A stretch of 64,000 nt of DNA from CAMLJR01 sp964500675 (GTDB taxonomy: Bacteria; Pseudomonadota; Gammaproteobacteria; Pseudomonadales; CAMLJR01): the NCBI GenBank assembly GCA_964500675.1, contig CAZCNY010000004.1, forward strand, positions 1 to 64,000. Reading direction: 5' to 3'. The position numbers and the translations under genes are program-made. Below are positions 1 through 8,968 of this stretch, piece after piece (position 1 is the stretch's first letter; every line of letters begins with the position of its first letter). A model generated the notes under the pieces. The model ran no database searches. It worked only from the letters and a program-made list of their open reading frames with translations, and had not been told where the DNA came from.

Positions 1-329
1 CCGCAGTAAGATCCCGCATTGGGATTATCGAATTTGATGGTTTCATTGAGACCCTCTTTCACCAGCCGCAGCGTGCTGCCCGATAACGCGGGTACGCTTT
101 TCGAATCGATAAACAGCGTTAAATCATTTTGAATATCGATGCGCAGCGTGTCTTGCGGCGCGCGCTCGGTGAGTTCGAGCACATACGCATAGCCCGAACA
201 GCCGCTGTCTTTTACCCCGATATGCACGCCGATCGCTTCCGGCGCATTGCGCAGATAGCGTCGCAAATGGCTTGCCGCATCGGCATCGACTTGCAGAATT
301 TGAGTAGTGTCAAAAGTGGAGACTGACAT
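1..329 (-). CDS. sufA: HesB/IscA-type Fe-S carrier SufA (3' end cut by window)
   Basis: A-type Fe-S carrier that takes clusters from the SufBCD scaffold and passes them to target apoproteins in the cytoplasm. The protein starts MSVSTFDTTQ and contains the first conserved cysteine in DSGCSGYAY (about residue 45). It then runs to NPNAGSYCG, where the window ends. The family normally finishes with a Cys-Gly-Cys pair exactly there, so only the last ten or so residues are missing. It is the last visible gene of the sufBCDSU run, all on the minus strand, separated from sufU by a 75-bp gap filled by a large inverted repeat. Assignment to SufA rather than IscA or ErpA rests on operon context. Confidence 0.88.
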   Translation of the reverse strand, partial: MSVSTFDTTQILQVDADAASHLRRYLRNAPEAIGVHIGVKDSGCSGYAYVLELTERAPQDTLRIDIQNDLTLFIDSKSVPALSGSTLRLVKEGLNETIKFDNPNAGSYC

Positions 330-339
330 ACTTCACCTC

Positions 340-401
340 GTAGGGCGCAATTTATTGCGCCAAGTCTTTACATCAATTCGGCGCAATAAATTGCGCCCTA
401 C
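340..401. repeat. 22-bp perfect inverted repeat, REP-like doublet
   Basis: Positions 340-361 and 380-401 are exact reverse complements of each other, separated by 18 bp. Each arm is itself nearly palindromic (GGCGCAA, TTTA, TTGCGCC). It fills most of the sufU-sufA gap. There is no U-run, so it is more like a REP/BIME doublet or mRNA-stabilising hairpin than an intrinsic terminator. No second copy was seen in this window. Confidence 0.8.
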
Positions 402-404
402 ACG

Positions 405-848
405 TTACTCTGTTGATACGGAATCGCGATCGCCTTTCAACATATGGTCGAGCGTGTGCCACGCTAGCGTCGCGCATTTCACGCGTGCGGGAAAGTCTTT
501 CACGCCCGCGAGAATTTCCATGCGGCCGATGCTGCCGGCTTCGGCTTGCCCCGTCACCATGTCGTGAAAACGTTTGAATAATTGTTCGGCGTGTTCGCAC
601 GACTTGCCTTCGACTTCGTCGCACATCATCGATGCTGATGCCACCGAAATCGCGCAGCCCTTACCGTCGAATTGCACATTTTTGATTTGATCGTTCTCGA
701 TCGTCGCATACAGCGTAAGACGATCGCCACACAATGGATTGAACGCTTCGAGCTTGTGCGTGAATTGCGCGGGTGCGCCGAAGTGTCGCGGTCTTCTGCC
801 GTGATCGAGAATCATTTCTTGATACAGTGCGCGCAATTCGGGATTCAT
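405..848 (-). CDS. sufU: SufU/NifU-like Fe-S assembly protein
   Basis: 147-aa zinc-containing sulfur-transfer partner of SufS, of the NifU N-terminal fold. Three conserved cysteines and the aspartate are in place: Cys40 and Asp42 in NPLCGD, Cys65 in GKGCAIS, Cys125 in KCATLAWHT. Length is typical of SufU, without the C-terminal NifU domain. In Gram-positive SufU this set binds zinc and accepts persulfide from SufS; the same role is inferred here. The gene lies 12 bp downstream of sufS in the same operon. A SufE gene is not present in the visible part of the operon, which fits SufU being the sulfur acceptor. Confidence 0.92.
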   Translation of the reverse strand: MNPELRALYQEMILDHGRRPRHFGAPAQFTHKLEAFNPLCGDRLTLYATIENDQIKNVQFDGKGCAISVASASMMCDEVEGKSCEHAEQLFKRFHDMVTGQAEAGSIGRMEILAGVKDFPARVKCATLAWHTLDHMLKGDRDSVSTE

Positions 849-860
849 CTCAATGCTCTT

Positions 861-2105
861 TTATGCAAAAGTCTTGCAGACGGATTCGATAGCGGCGATC
901 AGCGCATCGACCTCCGCCATCGTGTTGTAAATCGCGAACGACGCGCGCGCCGTCGCGGACACATCGAAGCGCTGCATCACCGGCATCGCGCAATGGTGGC
1001 CGGCGCGCACGGCGACGCCTTCGAAATCGAGGAACGTGCCGATGTCGTGCGGATGCACATTGTCGAGCGTAAACGACAGTACGCCCGCCTTATTGGCGGC
1101 GGTGCCGATAATTTTCAAGCCGGAAATTTGCCGCGCGCGTTCGGTCGCGTACGCGAGCAGTTGATGTTCGTGCTCGATCAATTCAGCCCACGGCAGCGAC
1201 GTTAAATAATTGATCGCGGCGCCGAGACCGATAATGCCTGCGATATGCGGTGTACCCGCTTCGAATTTATGCGGAATCGGCGCAAATGTGGTTTTCTCGA
1301 ACGTGACCACGCGAATCATATCGCCGCCGGTTTGATACACGGGCAATTTTTCAAGCCACGTGCGCTTGCCGTATAAAACGCCAGTGCCGGTCGGGCCGTA
1401 AAGTTTATGCCCGGAGAACACGTAAAAATCGCAATCGAGTTTCTGCACGTCGATGGGTGTATGCGCAACGGCTTGCGCGCCGTCGATCAACACCGCTGCG
1501 CCGACAGCGCGCGCCAGTGCGATTAAATCGGCGATGGGGTTGATCGTGCCGAGCGCATTCGAGACGTGCGTAAACGCCGCGATTTTCGTGCGCGAGGAAA
1601 GTTTGCGTTTGAAATCGTCGAGATCGAGTTCGCCACAATCCGTAATCGCGGCGACCTGCAATCTAGCGCCGCTGAATTCGCACGCCTGTTGCCACGGCAC
1701 GATATTGGCGTGATGCTCCATGCCCGTGATAAGCACTTCATCGCCGGGTTTTAAAATTGCGCGCGCAAAACCGAACGCGACCGTGTTGATCGATGCGGTG
1801 GTGCCAGGTGTGAAAATAATTTCCTCGCGTTCGCGCGCATTGAGAAAACGCTGCACGGTGTCGCGCGTCGCTTCGAGGTGATCGGTCGCGCGCTGGCTCA
1901 GCGTATGCACGCCGCGGTGCACATTTGAATTGTCGCGCGCATAATAATTTTCGATCGCTTCGATCACCGCGCGCGGCTTGTGTGTGGTCGCGGCATTATC
2001 TAGATAGACGAGCGGGCGATCGTGCACGCGCTGTGCGAGAATCGGAAAATCGCGGCGCAGCACCTCGATATCGACGGTCAGCTTTAATCGTGAGGACGCA
2101 TTCAT
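861..2105 (-). CDS. sufS: Cysteine desulfurase SufS
   Basis: 414-aa group II cysteine desulfurase, a PLP enzyme that releases sulfur from cysteine as an enzyme-bound persulfide for cluster assembly. Visible landmarks are the N-terminal LDNAATTHKP segment (about 35-44), His131 in MEHHAN that stacks on PLP, the PLP lysine Lys234 in SGHKLYGPTG, and the persulfide cysteine Cys372 in RAGHHCAMP, the class II signature. The start codon overlaps the sufD stop by 4 bp, so translation is probably coupled. Length matches the family. Confidence 0.96.
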   Translation of the reverse strand: MNASSRLKLTVDIEVLRRDFPILAQRVHDRPLVYLDNAATTHKPRAVIEAIENYYARDNSNVHRGVHTLSQRATDHLEATRDTVQRFLNAREREEIIFTPGTTASINTVAFGFARAILKPGDEVLITGMEHHANIVPWQQACEFSGARLQVAAITDCGELDLDDFKRKLSSRTKIAAFTHVSNALGTINPIADLIALARAVGAAVLIDGAQAVAHTPIDVQKLDCDFYVFSGHKLYGPTGTGVLYGKRTWLEKLPVYQTGGDMIRVVTFEKTTFAPIPHKFEAGTPHIAGIIGLGAAINYLTSLPWAELIEHEHQLLAYATERARQISGLKIIGTAANKAGVLSFTLDNVHPHDIGTFLDFEGVAVRAGHHCAMPVMQRFDVSATARASFAIYNTMAEVDALIAAIESVCKTFA

Positions 2106-3430
2106 GCTGGCGTCCTTGCGGTCGGCAGTGTTTCGAGCATCTGACGCTGCAAAAAGTCATCGAGGTTATCGTTGCCGCAATCGAGCAGGCCCGCTTTGAG
2201 AAAGCCCTCGGTGAGCAGTACGATGGCGTGTTCGCGATCGATACCGCGCGTTTGCAGATAAAACAATTGTTCTTCGTCGAGCTGGCCGACCGTGGCGCCG
2301 TGCGCGCAGCTGACTTCATCGGCGTAAATCTCTAACTCGGGTTTGGCATCGATCTCCGCCGTGGCCGAGAGCAGCAAATTATGCGTGGTGAAATGACCGT
2401 CGTTCGCGTGCGTATTCGCGCCGATAAAAATGCGGCCGTTGACAACGCCGCGGCTCGCATCGGCGGCGAGACCTTGAATCAGAATATCGCTGCGGCCGTG
2501 ATCGCTGTTGTGATCGACGCAAAAATGATAATCGACGTGTTGCGAATCGCTCGCGGCGAACGCACCGCGCGCGACGAATTCAGCATTCGGCTCGGCGAGA
2601 TCGACATAAATGCCGTTGCGAATACGATTGTGCTGTTGCGTTCCGCAACCGTTTTCAAGCACTTGCATTTGCAATTTCGCATCGCGCGCGAGCTGTGCGT
2701 CGAACGTGCCGAGATGCTGGCCGCGATCGCTGTCGCGATTGATGCGCACGTAAGTCAGCTTGCTATTGCCTTCGAGGCGAGTTGCCGTATGCGCATGTTG
2801 CAGATAATCGTCGGCGCTGTCGCGCGCGGTGAAACACTCCATAACCGTCGCTTCCGCGCCGGGCTGCATCCATACCAGAAGCTGCGCGATCTGGCTGCCT
2901 GGGCGCGTGTTGCGGCGCGAGAAAATAATCGGTTGTTTTACCCGCACGTTGGCTTCGACAATGAGCACCCAGGTTTCGGGCGCGAGCGCGAGCGCGAGAT
3001 TGGCGAGCGGATCAGCCGGTGTGAGCGCTCTGAGCCAATCGATAAAAGCGGCGTGCGTTTTGACATCGAGTTGCGCAAGCGGCAACAGCGAAAATAATTC
3101 GCGTTCATTGCGCTGAATCTGCTCGTCGATCAAATAGCCGTGATTGAAATGAAAGATGTGTCCTTCCGGTAAATCGCTCGAATGCTCGGCGTTCAAGTCG
3201 GGTGTAATCGGTGCGAGCGGTTGCTTCTCGGCAAATTGCGACAGCCACGAATCGGCGGGACTGTAATGCCAGCTCTCCCAGCGGCGAGTCGGCAAACCCG
3301 ATTGCTGTAAACGCGCGGCGGCATTTTCGCGCAATTGCCTGAGCCAAGCGGGGTCGCGCTGCTGCAAACGCGCGGCGATCAATGCAATGTATTGGTTGAG
3401 AATCGTTTCGGAAGCGCCCATCGTCATCAC
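2102..3430 (-). CDS. sufD: Fe-S assembly scaffold subunit SufD
   Basis: 442-aa SufD, paralogue of SufB and partner in the SufB-SufC2-SufD scaffold in the cytoplasm. The right-handed beta-helix core is in the middle. The C-terminal helical part carries EVSCAHGATVGQLDEEQLFYL, whose histidine (in CAHG) is the conserved SufD cluster-site residue. The start is at one of several methionines (MMTMGASE), and the exact one cannot be fixed from the sequence. It lies 23 bp after sufC and overlaps sufS by 4 bp. Confidence 0.94.
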   Translation of the reverse strand: MMTMGASETILNQYIALIAARLQQRDPAWLRQLRENAAARLQQSGLPTRRWESWHYSPADSWLSQFAEKQPLAPITPDLNAEHSSDLPEGHIFHFNHGYLIDEQIQRNERELFSLLPLAQLDVKTHAAFIDWLRALTPADPLANLALALAPETWVLIVEANVRVKQPIIFSRRNTRPGSQIAQLLVWMQPGAEATVMECFTARDSADDYLQHAHTATRLEGNSKLTYVRINRDSDRGQHLGTFDAQLARDAKLQMQVLENGCGTQQHNRIRNGIYVDLAEPNAEFVARGAFAASDSQHVDYHFCVDHNSDHGRSDILIQGLAADASRGVVNGRIFIGANTHANDGHFTTHNLLLSATAEIDAKPELEIYADEVSCAHGATVGQLDEEQLFYLQTRGIDREHAIVLLTEGFLKAGLLDCGNDNLDDFLQRQMLETLPTARTPA

Positions 3431-3453
3431 TCGGATAATCAGCTCTTCGACAA

Positions 3454-4194
3454 TTACGCCGCGATGCCGCGATAACCGCTGCGCTCGAGTGCTTCGGCCA
3501 ACTCGATGCCGCCGCTGGCGACAATTTTTCCCGCGGTGAGAATATGCACGCGATCGGGCGGAATGTGATCGAGCAGGCGGCGATAGTGCGTTATCAATAG
3601 AAAGCAGCGTTCTTTGTTGCGCATGCCGTTGACGACATCGCCGACCACGTTGAGCGCATCGATATCGAGACCCGAATCGGCTTCATCGAGCAAACACAAT
3701 TTCGGTTCGAGCAACAGCATTTGCAGCAATTCGTTGCGCTTCTTCTCGCCACCCGAAAAACCTTCGTTGACGCCGCGCTGCAAAAACGAGTCGTCGAGAT
3801 TGACGCGCTTCAAACCGTCGCGCGCGCGTTCGAGCAATTGCAACGCATCGAGCGGACCTTGGCCCTGCGTTGCGCGCCGCGCATTCACCGCCGCTTTTAA
3901 AAATTGAATATTGCTGACGCCAGGTATCGATACGGGATATTGGTAGCTCAAAAACAAGCCGTCGCGCGCGCGCGCTTCGGCCGGTTTTTCCAGCAGATTT
4001 TCGCCGTTGAATTCGATGCTGCCGCTCAATACTTCGTAGCGCGGATCGCCGCTTAACACACGCGTGAGTGTGCTCTTGCCCGAGCCATTCGGACCCATGA
4101 TGGCGTGCACTTCGCCGCTCGGAATTTCGAGCGTGAGGCCGTTGAGAATTTGTTTACCGTCGATGGCGGCGTGTAAGTCGGTAATTTTTAACAT
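3454..4194 (-). CDS. sufC: Fe-S assembly ATPase SufC
   Basis: 246-aa ABC-type ATPase that drives conformational change of the SufBCD scaffold; it is soluble and has no membrane partner. Walker A GPNGSGKST is at 34-42, the ABC signature reads FSGGEKKRNE, and Walker B with the SufC-type extension reads LCLLDEADSGLD. Length is typical. It lies between sufB (51-bp gap containing a GC-rich imperfect hairpin at 4217-4238) and sufD. Confidence 0.97.
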   Translation of the reverse strand: MLKITDLHAAIDGKQILNGLTLEIPSGEVHAIMGPNGSGKSTLTRVLSGDPRYEVLSGSIEFNGENLLEKPAEARARDGLFLSYQYPVSIPGVSNIQFLKAAVNARRATQGQGPLDALQLLERARDGLKRVNLDDSFLQRGVNEGFSGGEKKRNELLQMLLLEPKLCLLDEADSGLDIDALNVVGDVVNGMRNKERCFLLITHYRRLLDHIPPDRVHILTAGKIVASGGIELAEALERSGYRGIAA

Positions 4195-4245
4195 TGCAAA
4201 ATTCCTGGTTTAAATTCCTCCTCCCATGGGGAGAGGGGAGATAAA

Positions 4246-5727
4246 TCAACCCACCGTTCCTTCGAGGCTCAGTTCCAACAGTTTCTGCGCTTCGACGGCA
4301 AATTCCATCGGCAATTGATCGAACACTTCCTTACAAAAGCCGTTGACGATCATTGCGACCGCCTGCTCGGCATCGATGCCGCGGCTTTGCAGATAAAACA
4401 ATTGTTCCTCGTTGATGCGCGAGGTGCTCGCTTCGTGCTCGATCGTCGCGCTCGGCTGTTTTGACTCGATATACGGGAACGTGTGCGCGCCGCATTGGCT
4501 GCCGATCAGCAGCGAATCGCATTGCGTGAAATTGCGAGCGCGTTCCGCGCGCGGCGTTGCGCGCACGAGACCGCGATAGGTGTTCTGACTTTTGCCGGCG
4601 GAAATGCCTTTCGAGATGATCGAGCTTTTGGTGTTGCGGCCCATGTGAATCATCTTGGTGCCGGTGTCGGCTTGCTGCATATGTTTGGTGAGCGCGACCG
4701 AATAAAATTCGCCGACGCTGTCGTCGCCGCGCAAAATAACGCTCGGATATTTCCACGTGATCGCGGAACCCGTTTCGACTTGCGTCCACGAAATTTTCGA
4801 GCGCGCACCGAGACACGCACCGCGTTTCGTCACGAAGTTGTAAATGCCGCCGCGACCGTTTTCGTCGCCGGGATACCAGTTCTGCACGGTCGAATATTTA
4901 ATTTCAGCGTCATCGAGCGCGATCAATTCGACGACCGCGGCGTGCAACTGATTTTCGTCGCGCTTCGGCGCAGTGCAGCCTTCTAAATAAGAAACGTAGC
5001 TACCTTTATCGGCGATGATCAGCGTGCGTTCGAATTGGCCGGTGTTTTGTGCGTTGATACGGAAATAGGTCGAGAGCTCAAGCGGGCAACGCACGCCTTC
5101 GGGTATGTAAACGAACGACCCATCGGAAAACACGGCGGAGTTGAGCGCGGCGTAAAAGTTATCGGCCTGCGGCACTACCGAGCCTAAATATTTTTGGATA
5201 AGTTCCGGATGCTTTACCACTGCTTCCGAAATCGGACAGAAAATTACACCGGCTGCGTGCAGCGTGTCTTTGAACGTCGTCGCGACGGAAACCGAATCGA
5301 ATACGGCATCGACCGCGACGCCCGCGAGCATCAACTGCTCGTGCAGCGGAATACCGAGTTTTTCGTAAGTTCGCAATAGCTCGGGATCGACTTCGTCGAG
5401 ACTCTTGGGACCGTCGGCCATCGACTTGGGGGCGGCGTAATACGTGATCGCTTCGAAATCGATCGGCGCGATGTTGAGCTGCGCCCAATCCGGCAGCGGC
5501 ATGTCGCGCCATTTGCGATAGGCCTTGAGGCGCCAGTCGAGCACGTATTGCGGCTCTTGCTTTTTGGCAGAGATCTGTCGCACTACGTCCTCGCTGAGTC
5601 CGGGCGCGATGCGATCTTCCTCGATATCGGTGTAAAAGCCATGCTCGTATTCGCTCTGCACGAACTCATCGAGCGCGACGCTCGAATCGGTGGCGCTCGC
5701 TGTGGCGATTGGCAGGTTATTGGGCAT
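4246..5727 (-). CDS. sufB: Fe-S assembly scaffold subunit SufB
   Basis: 493-aa scaffold subunit on which the nascent cluster is built. The region RNFTQCDSLLIGSQCG holds Cys403, matching the conserved SufB cysteine. IEHEAST (Glu430, His431) follows, then the EEQLFYLQSRGID block shared with SufD. It is the first gene of the operon and its start lies 125 bp from the divergent Rrf2 regulator gene. The intergenic operator pair implies control by that regulator. Confidence 0.97.
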   Translation of the reverse strand: MPNNLPIATASATDSSVALDEFVQSEYEHGFYTDIEEDRIAPGLSEDVVRQISAKKQEPQYVLDWRLKAYRKWRDMPLPDWAQLNIAPIDFEAITYYAAPKSMADGPKSLDEVDPELLRTYEKLGIPLHEQLMLAGVAVDAVFDSVSVATTFKDTLHAAGVIFCPISEAVVKHPELIQKYLGSVVPQADNFYAALNSAVFSDGSFVYIPEGVRCPLELSTYFRINAQNTGQFERTLIIADKGSYVSYLEGCTAPKRDENQLHAAVVELIALDDAEIKYSTVQNWYPGDENGRGGIYNFVTKRGACLGARSKISWTQVETGSAITWKYPSVILRGDDSVGEFYSVALTKHMQQADTGTKMIHMGRNTKSSIISKGISAGKSQNTYRGLVRATPRAERARNFTQCDSLLIGSQCGAHTFPYIESKQPSATIEHEASTSRINEEQLFYLQSRGIDAEQAVAMIVNGFCKEVFDQLPMEFAVEAQKLLELSLEGTVG

Positions 5728-5777
5728 TGGCTAGCTCCCGCGCAGCGGCAAGAAAATGGGAGATCGGCTGACAAAAC

Positions 5778-5820
5778 AATACTAATCTGGTAGGGTATTT
5801 AAATCAATACCAAATTGGTA
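5778..5820. promoter_or_regulatory. Twin palindromic operator for the suf regulator
   Basis: Two related 15-bp palindromes lie in the sufB/regulator gap: AATACTAATCTGGTA at 5778-5792 and AATACCAAATTGGTA at 5806-5820, identical at 12 of 15 positions and 28 bp apart. The second is a perfect ATACCAA/TTGGTAT dyad extending to 5821. Their position between divergent genes is what is expected for autoregulation plus control of sufB by the Rrf2 protein. Binding is inferred, not shown. Confidence 0.72.
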
Positions 5821-5852
5821 TATTCTCGCTCTGAACTGTGGGGGCGCATCAT

Positions 5853-6299
5853 ATGTTGCGAATAGGAAAGCTCGCGGATTACGGCCTGTTGATCGCCGAT
5901 TGTCTGGCCAGCGAGCCCGGCCAGATGACCACTGAGACCATCGTCCAACACACGGGGCTACCCGACGCCACCGTGCGTAAACTGCTGCGCCTGCTCGTCG
6001 ATGCAGCCCTCGTCAGCTCGCGCCGCGGACTCAAGGGCGGCTACCGCCTGAGCCGCGAAGCCGATCGTATCTCCGTCGCCGAACTCATCGCAGCCATCGA
6101 AGGTCCGATCGGGCTCACCGAATGCAACCACGAAGATACCAATCATTGCAGCCTGACCGATAATTGCGGCCAGCGCGCCAATTGGGGCGTGATCAACGAT
6201 CTCATCAATCGTCAGCTCGCGACGATCACGCTCGCGGATATGCTTGGGGATTTGAGCCGGCGCGGCGGTGGCAGCCGTATAGCGGTCAGTCCGGCGTAA
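5853..6299 (+). CDS. Rrf2-family Fe-S-sensing regulator of the suf operon
   Basis: 148-aa IscR-like transcription factor with an N-terminal winged helix and three cysteines at 91, 99 and 105 (ECNHEDTNHC then SLTDNC) followed by RANW. This is the arrangement of the SUF-associated Rrf2 regulators, which hold an Fe-S cluster as a sensor. I prefer the ATG at 5853 over a GTG 15 bp upstream because the family begins MLRIGKLADYG. It is divergent from sufB and probably represses it when clusters are plentiful. Confidence 0.92.
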   Translation: MLRIGKLADYGLLIADCLASEPGQMTTETIVQHTGLPDATVRKLLRLLVDAALVSSRRGLKGGYRLSREADRISVAELIAAIEGPIGLTECNHEDTNHCSLTDNCGQRANWGVINDLINRQLATITLADMLGDLSRRGGGSRIAVSPA

Positions 6300-6332
6300 T
6301 TAAAATAATAATTTTGAAGAGATCGCCTGAAT

Positions 6333-7577
6333 ATGGGCCTCAAGCAGCTTTCTGAGCTGGCACCGCAGCGCTCGATCGAGCGGCCGTTGTCGATGATGGA
6401 ATATTATTTCGCCAGCATCGGCCGCAGCTCCAAATCGCAGGAAGGCGATTGCGAAGTCATCACAATTCTCGAAGGCGAAAGCCGCGTTACTTTGAGCGAA
6501 TGGGAAGCCGCGCTCGCGCAAGTCGTGGCGATAAATCCTGCTTGTCGGTTGCGCATCGTCGGCAAGCGTCAGCGATCGCGCTGGAGCAGCGATGGTGCGC
6601 CGACGCATCTGCGTTATGTCGAAAATTGCGCTTGGGATGGCCGTTCGCATGACGGCGCTGAATTTATTAAATCCACAAAATTCGATTTAGAAAATGGCCC
6701 GACGAGCGAATTAATTATCGTGCGCGGCCAACCGGATCGCGTGATCGTGCGCGCGCATCATGCGGTAATGGATGGTATGGGCGTTGTCTATTGTTTCGAG
6801 GAATTATTTCGCGCGCTGCGCGGCGAGCCCTTGCTCGGCACCAACGCTATTTTTTCCGATGCGGACTTAATGCAGAGCGTAACCGCACAGCCGCCACCTA
6901 AATATGTCGGCAAGCCTGCAAGTTTAACCGGTGGTGAGCGCAACACGATTGCCGGTAATGTATGGCGTCGCCTAACGCTTCAAAAAATATCCGCAAATTA
7001 TCTGCTCGGCACCTTGGCGGTCAGTGCGCGAGAATTTGCAAAACGTTATTCCGATCGCCCCGTGCGTGTTTTACTGCCGGTAAATTTGCGCAGGCATTGC
7101 GACGGTTTGCACTCGATGCTGAATTTTGCGGGCCTGCTGATTATCGCGGTCGCGCCCACCGACGGCCCCGACGATTTCCGTCGCAAATTGCGTCAGCAGC
7201 TCAACGCTAATGTCGATGCTTATTACCATCCGGTTGCGGAGTACTTTAAGTGGTTGCCGATGGCCTGGCTTGATTGGCTCGGTGCCAAATTCGCGCGCCA
7301 CGAAAATACGAAAGACACTGTAGGTATTTCCAATTTCGGTGTCGTGCAACCCGAGCAATTCAGCCATGAAAAATTTTCTGCGCACGCGATGTTCGCGTTG
7401 CCCGCATTCGACGGCAATGCGTTTATCGTGGCGGCGAAGATGCGCGATGTCGTGGATATTACGGTTGCCATGCCTGAGGCACTGGCTTCCGACGGTCGCT
7501 TCGATACATTTATGAATTTTCTGGAAGAACAATTGAGTCGAGGAGCATCCGCGCTAACTGCAGAAAACATTTCGTAA
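6333..7577 (+). CDS. Condensation/acyltransferase-superfamily protein
   Basis: 414-aa protein of the CoA-dependent acyltransferase fold (NRPS condensation, WS/DGAT and alcohol acyltransferase superfamily). The catalytic HHxxxDG motif is intact (His142, His143, Asp147, Gly148 in HHAVMDGMG), and a DFR-type C-terminal half is suggested by DDFRRKLRQQL. There is no adjacent carrier-protein or adenylation gene, so it is a stand-alone acyltransferase with unknown donor and acceptor. A GAAGAG-type ribosome site precedes the ATG. It lies 33 bp after the suf regulator and could share its transcript. Confidence 0.7.
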   Translation: MGLKQLSELAPQRSIERPLSMMEYYFASIGRSSKSQEGDCEVITILEGESRVTLSEWEAALAQVVAINPACRLRIVGKRQRSRWSSDGAPTHLRYVENCAWDGRSHDGAEFIKSTKFDLENGPTSELIIVRGQPDRVIVRAHHAVMDGMGVVYCFEELFRALRGEPLLGTNAIFSDADLMQSVTAQPPPKYVGKPASLTGGERNTIAGNVWRRLTLQKISANYLLGTLAVSAREFAKRYSDRPVRVLLPVNLRRHCDGLHSMLNFAGLLIIAVAPTDGPDDFRRKLRQQLNANVDAYYHPVAEYFKWLPMAWLDWLGAKFARHENTKDTVGISNFGVVQPEQFSHEKFSAHAMFALPAFDGNAFIVAAKMRDVVDITVAMPEALASDGRFDTFMNFLEEQLSRGASALTAENIS

Positions 7578-7626
7578 AATGTATTGTCGGCCGATTTTTG
7601 TAAAAATGCGCGAATCGACGGTAATT

Positions 7627-8457
7627 TCAGTGCAATTGCAACACAAACTCCGCCTCGCCCGCTTTCCCCAACAATTTTTGCAATGCCGGCATCAACACTT
7701 TTAATTGATCGTGCAGCACCCACGGCGGATTGACGATAAATAAACCGCTGCCGAACATGCCGAATTCGCCTTTGGGATTTTCGATTTTCAATTCGGCGCG
7801 CAGCGATGGCGCCGCCAACTCCGCGAGTTTTTTTGGCAGGCGCTGCGCTTCGGCGCGCGATAGCAGCGGATACCAGACGATGTAGGTGCCGTTGCCGAAA
7901 CGCTGCAACGCCTCTTGCAGCGCGCGCACCGCGTGCGCGTAATCTTCTTTCAATTCATACGGCGGATCGATCAACACCACGGCGCGGCGCGGCGGCGGTG
8001 GCAGCAGCGCTTTCAAACCGGCGAAGCCATCGCTGTGCGCGATCAACACACGACGATCGCGCTCGAAATTATTTTTCAATATCTCGACATCCTGCGGATG
8101 CAATTCAAACAAACGCAAACGATCCTGTTCGCGCAGCAAACGCGCGGCAAAGAATGGCGAACCGGGATAGCCGCGCGGCAGCGTCGCGCGCAGATCATCG
8201 ATCACGGCGAGATACGGCTGCAACAATTCGGGCAATTCATCGCGATGGTTGAGCAAGCGCTCGATGCCGGTTTTGAATTCGGCATTTTTTTTCGCTTCGC
8301 TGCTGTCGAGCGTGTAAACGCCTGCACCGGCATGCGTGTCCACATACCAGAACGGTTTTTCTTTTTGCTTTAAATAGTCGATAACGAGCGTCAACACCGC
8401 GTGTTTGAGCACATCGGCGTGATTGCCGGCATGGAAGGCGTGACGATAACTCAACAT
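7627..8457 (-). CDS. rlmJ: 23S rRNA m6A2030 methyltransferase RlmJ
   Basis: 276-aa SAM-dependent N6-adenine methyltransferase (YhiR/RlmJ, COG2961) that modifies A2030 of 23S rRNA. It opens with the family-typical MLSYRHAFHAGNHADVLKH. A SAM-binding loop is seen in VDTHAGAGVY and the catalytic motif IV in LIDPPYELK. The length is close to the E. coli enzyme. It is convergent with the acyltransferase gene, 49 bp apart, and stands alone. Confidence 0.95.
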   Translation of the reverse strand: MLSYRHAFHAGNHADVLKHAVLTLVIDYLKQKEKPFWYVDTHAGAGVYTLDSSEAKKNAEFKTGIERLLNHRDELPELLQPYLAVIDDLRATLPRGYPGSPFFAARLLREQDRLRLFELHPQDVEILKNNFERDRRVLIAHSDGFAGLKALLPPPPRRAVVLIDPPYELKEDYAHAVRALQEALQRFGNGTYIVWYPLLSRAEAQRLPKKLAELAAPSLRAELKIENPKGEFGMFGSGLFIVNPPWVLHDQLKVLMPALQKLLGKAGEAEFVLQLH

Positions 8458-8641
8458 GGGAATGGCTCGACAATGATAAACCGGCGGATAATCGCGTCAG
8501 TCTGCACGCACTGCTGCACGCGTGCAATTTTTCTTACGTTTTTTTCTCGCGGCGTTCAGGATCGGTTCAGCCGCGTAAAACTAATCTGATCATGCAAGCC
8601 GCGAAAAGCGATCGACATAACAAATGCATGAGGAAATCATT

Positions 8642-8968
8642 ATGAACAAACTCTGGTTAAGCGCCATCGCCGCTGCCTGTTTGCTGGCCGGTAACGCAGC
8701 TCGGGCCGGAGATCACGGGCGGCACGAGGGCTGGCACGATGATTGGGATCGCGGTCATCGCGAATATCGTCGCTGCGATGACGATCGCTACGATGACCGC
8801 GATTGGCACGAGCGCGTCTACTATCGCCCTGTCGTGGTACGTCCAGTGGTTTATTCGCGTCCGGTTTACTATGAACGCCCGGCTTACTATGAACGTCCGG
8901 CGTATTACGGCAGCGCTTATGGCGATCGCGACGGCGAAATTCACGGCTCGATCACAGTCGGCTTCTAA
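8642..8968 (+). CDS. Small exported Tyr/Arg/Asp-rich protein
   Basis: 108-aa protein of unknown function. The ATG at 8642 is chosen because a GAGGA ribosome site at 8630-8634 precedes it. A clear signal peptide (MNKLWLSAIAAACLLAG, cleavage probably after NAARA) leads to a charged DDDRYDDRDW segment, then to YYRPVVVRP and two YYERPA repeats. Such low-complexity Tyr-Arg-Pro proteins are common, poorly characterised periplasmic or surface proteins. It overlaps the end of the convergent GIY-YIG gene by 4 bp. Confidence 0.75.
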   Translation: MNKLWLSAIAAACLLAGNAARAGDHGRHEGWHDDWDRGHREYRRCDDDRYDDRDWHERVYYRPVVVRPVVYSRPVYYERPAYYERPAYYGSAYGDRDGEIHGSITVGF

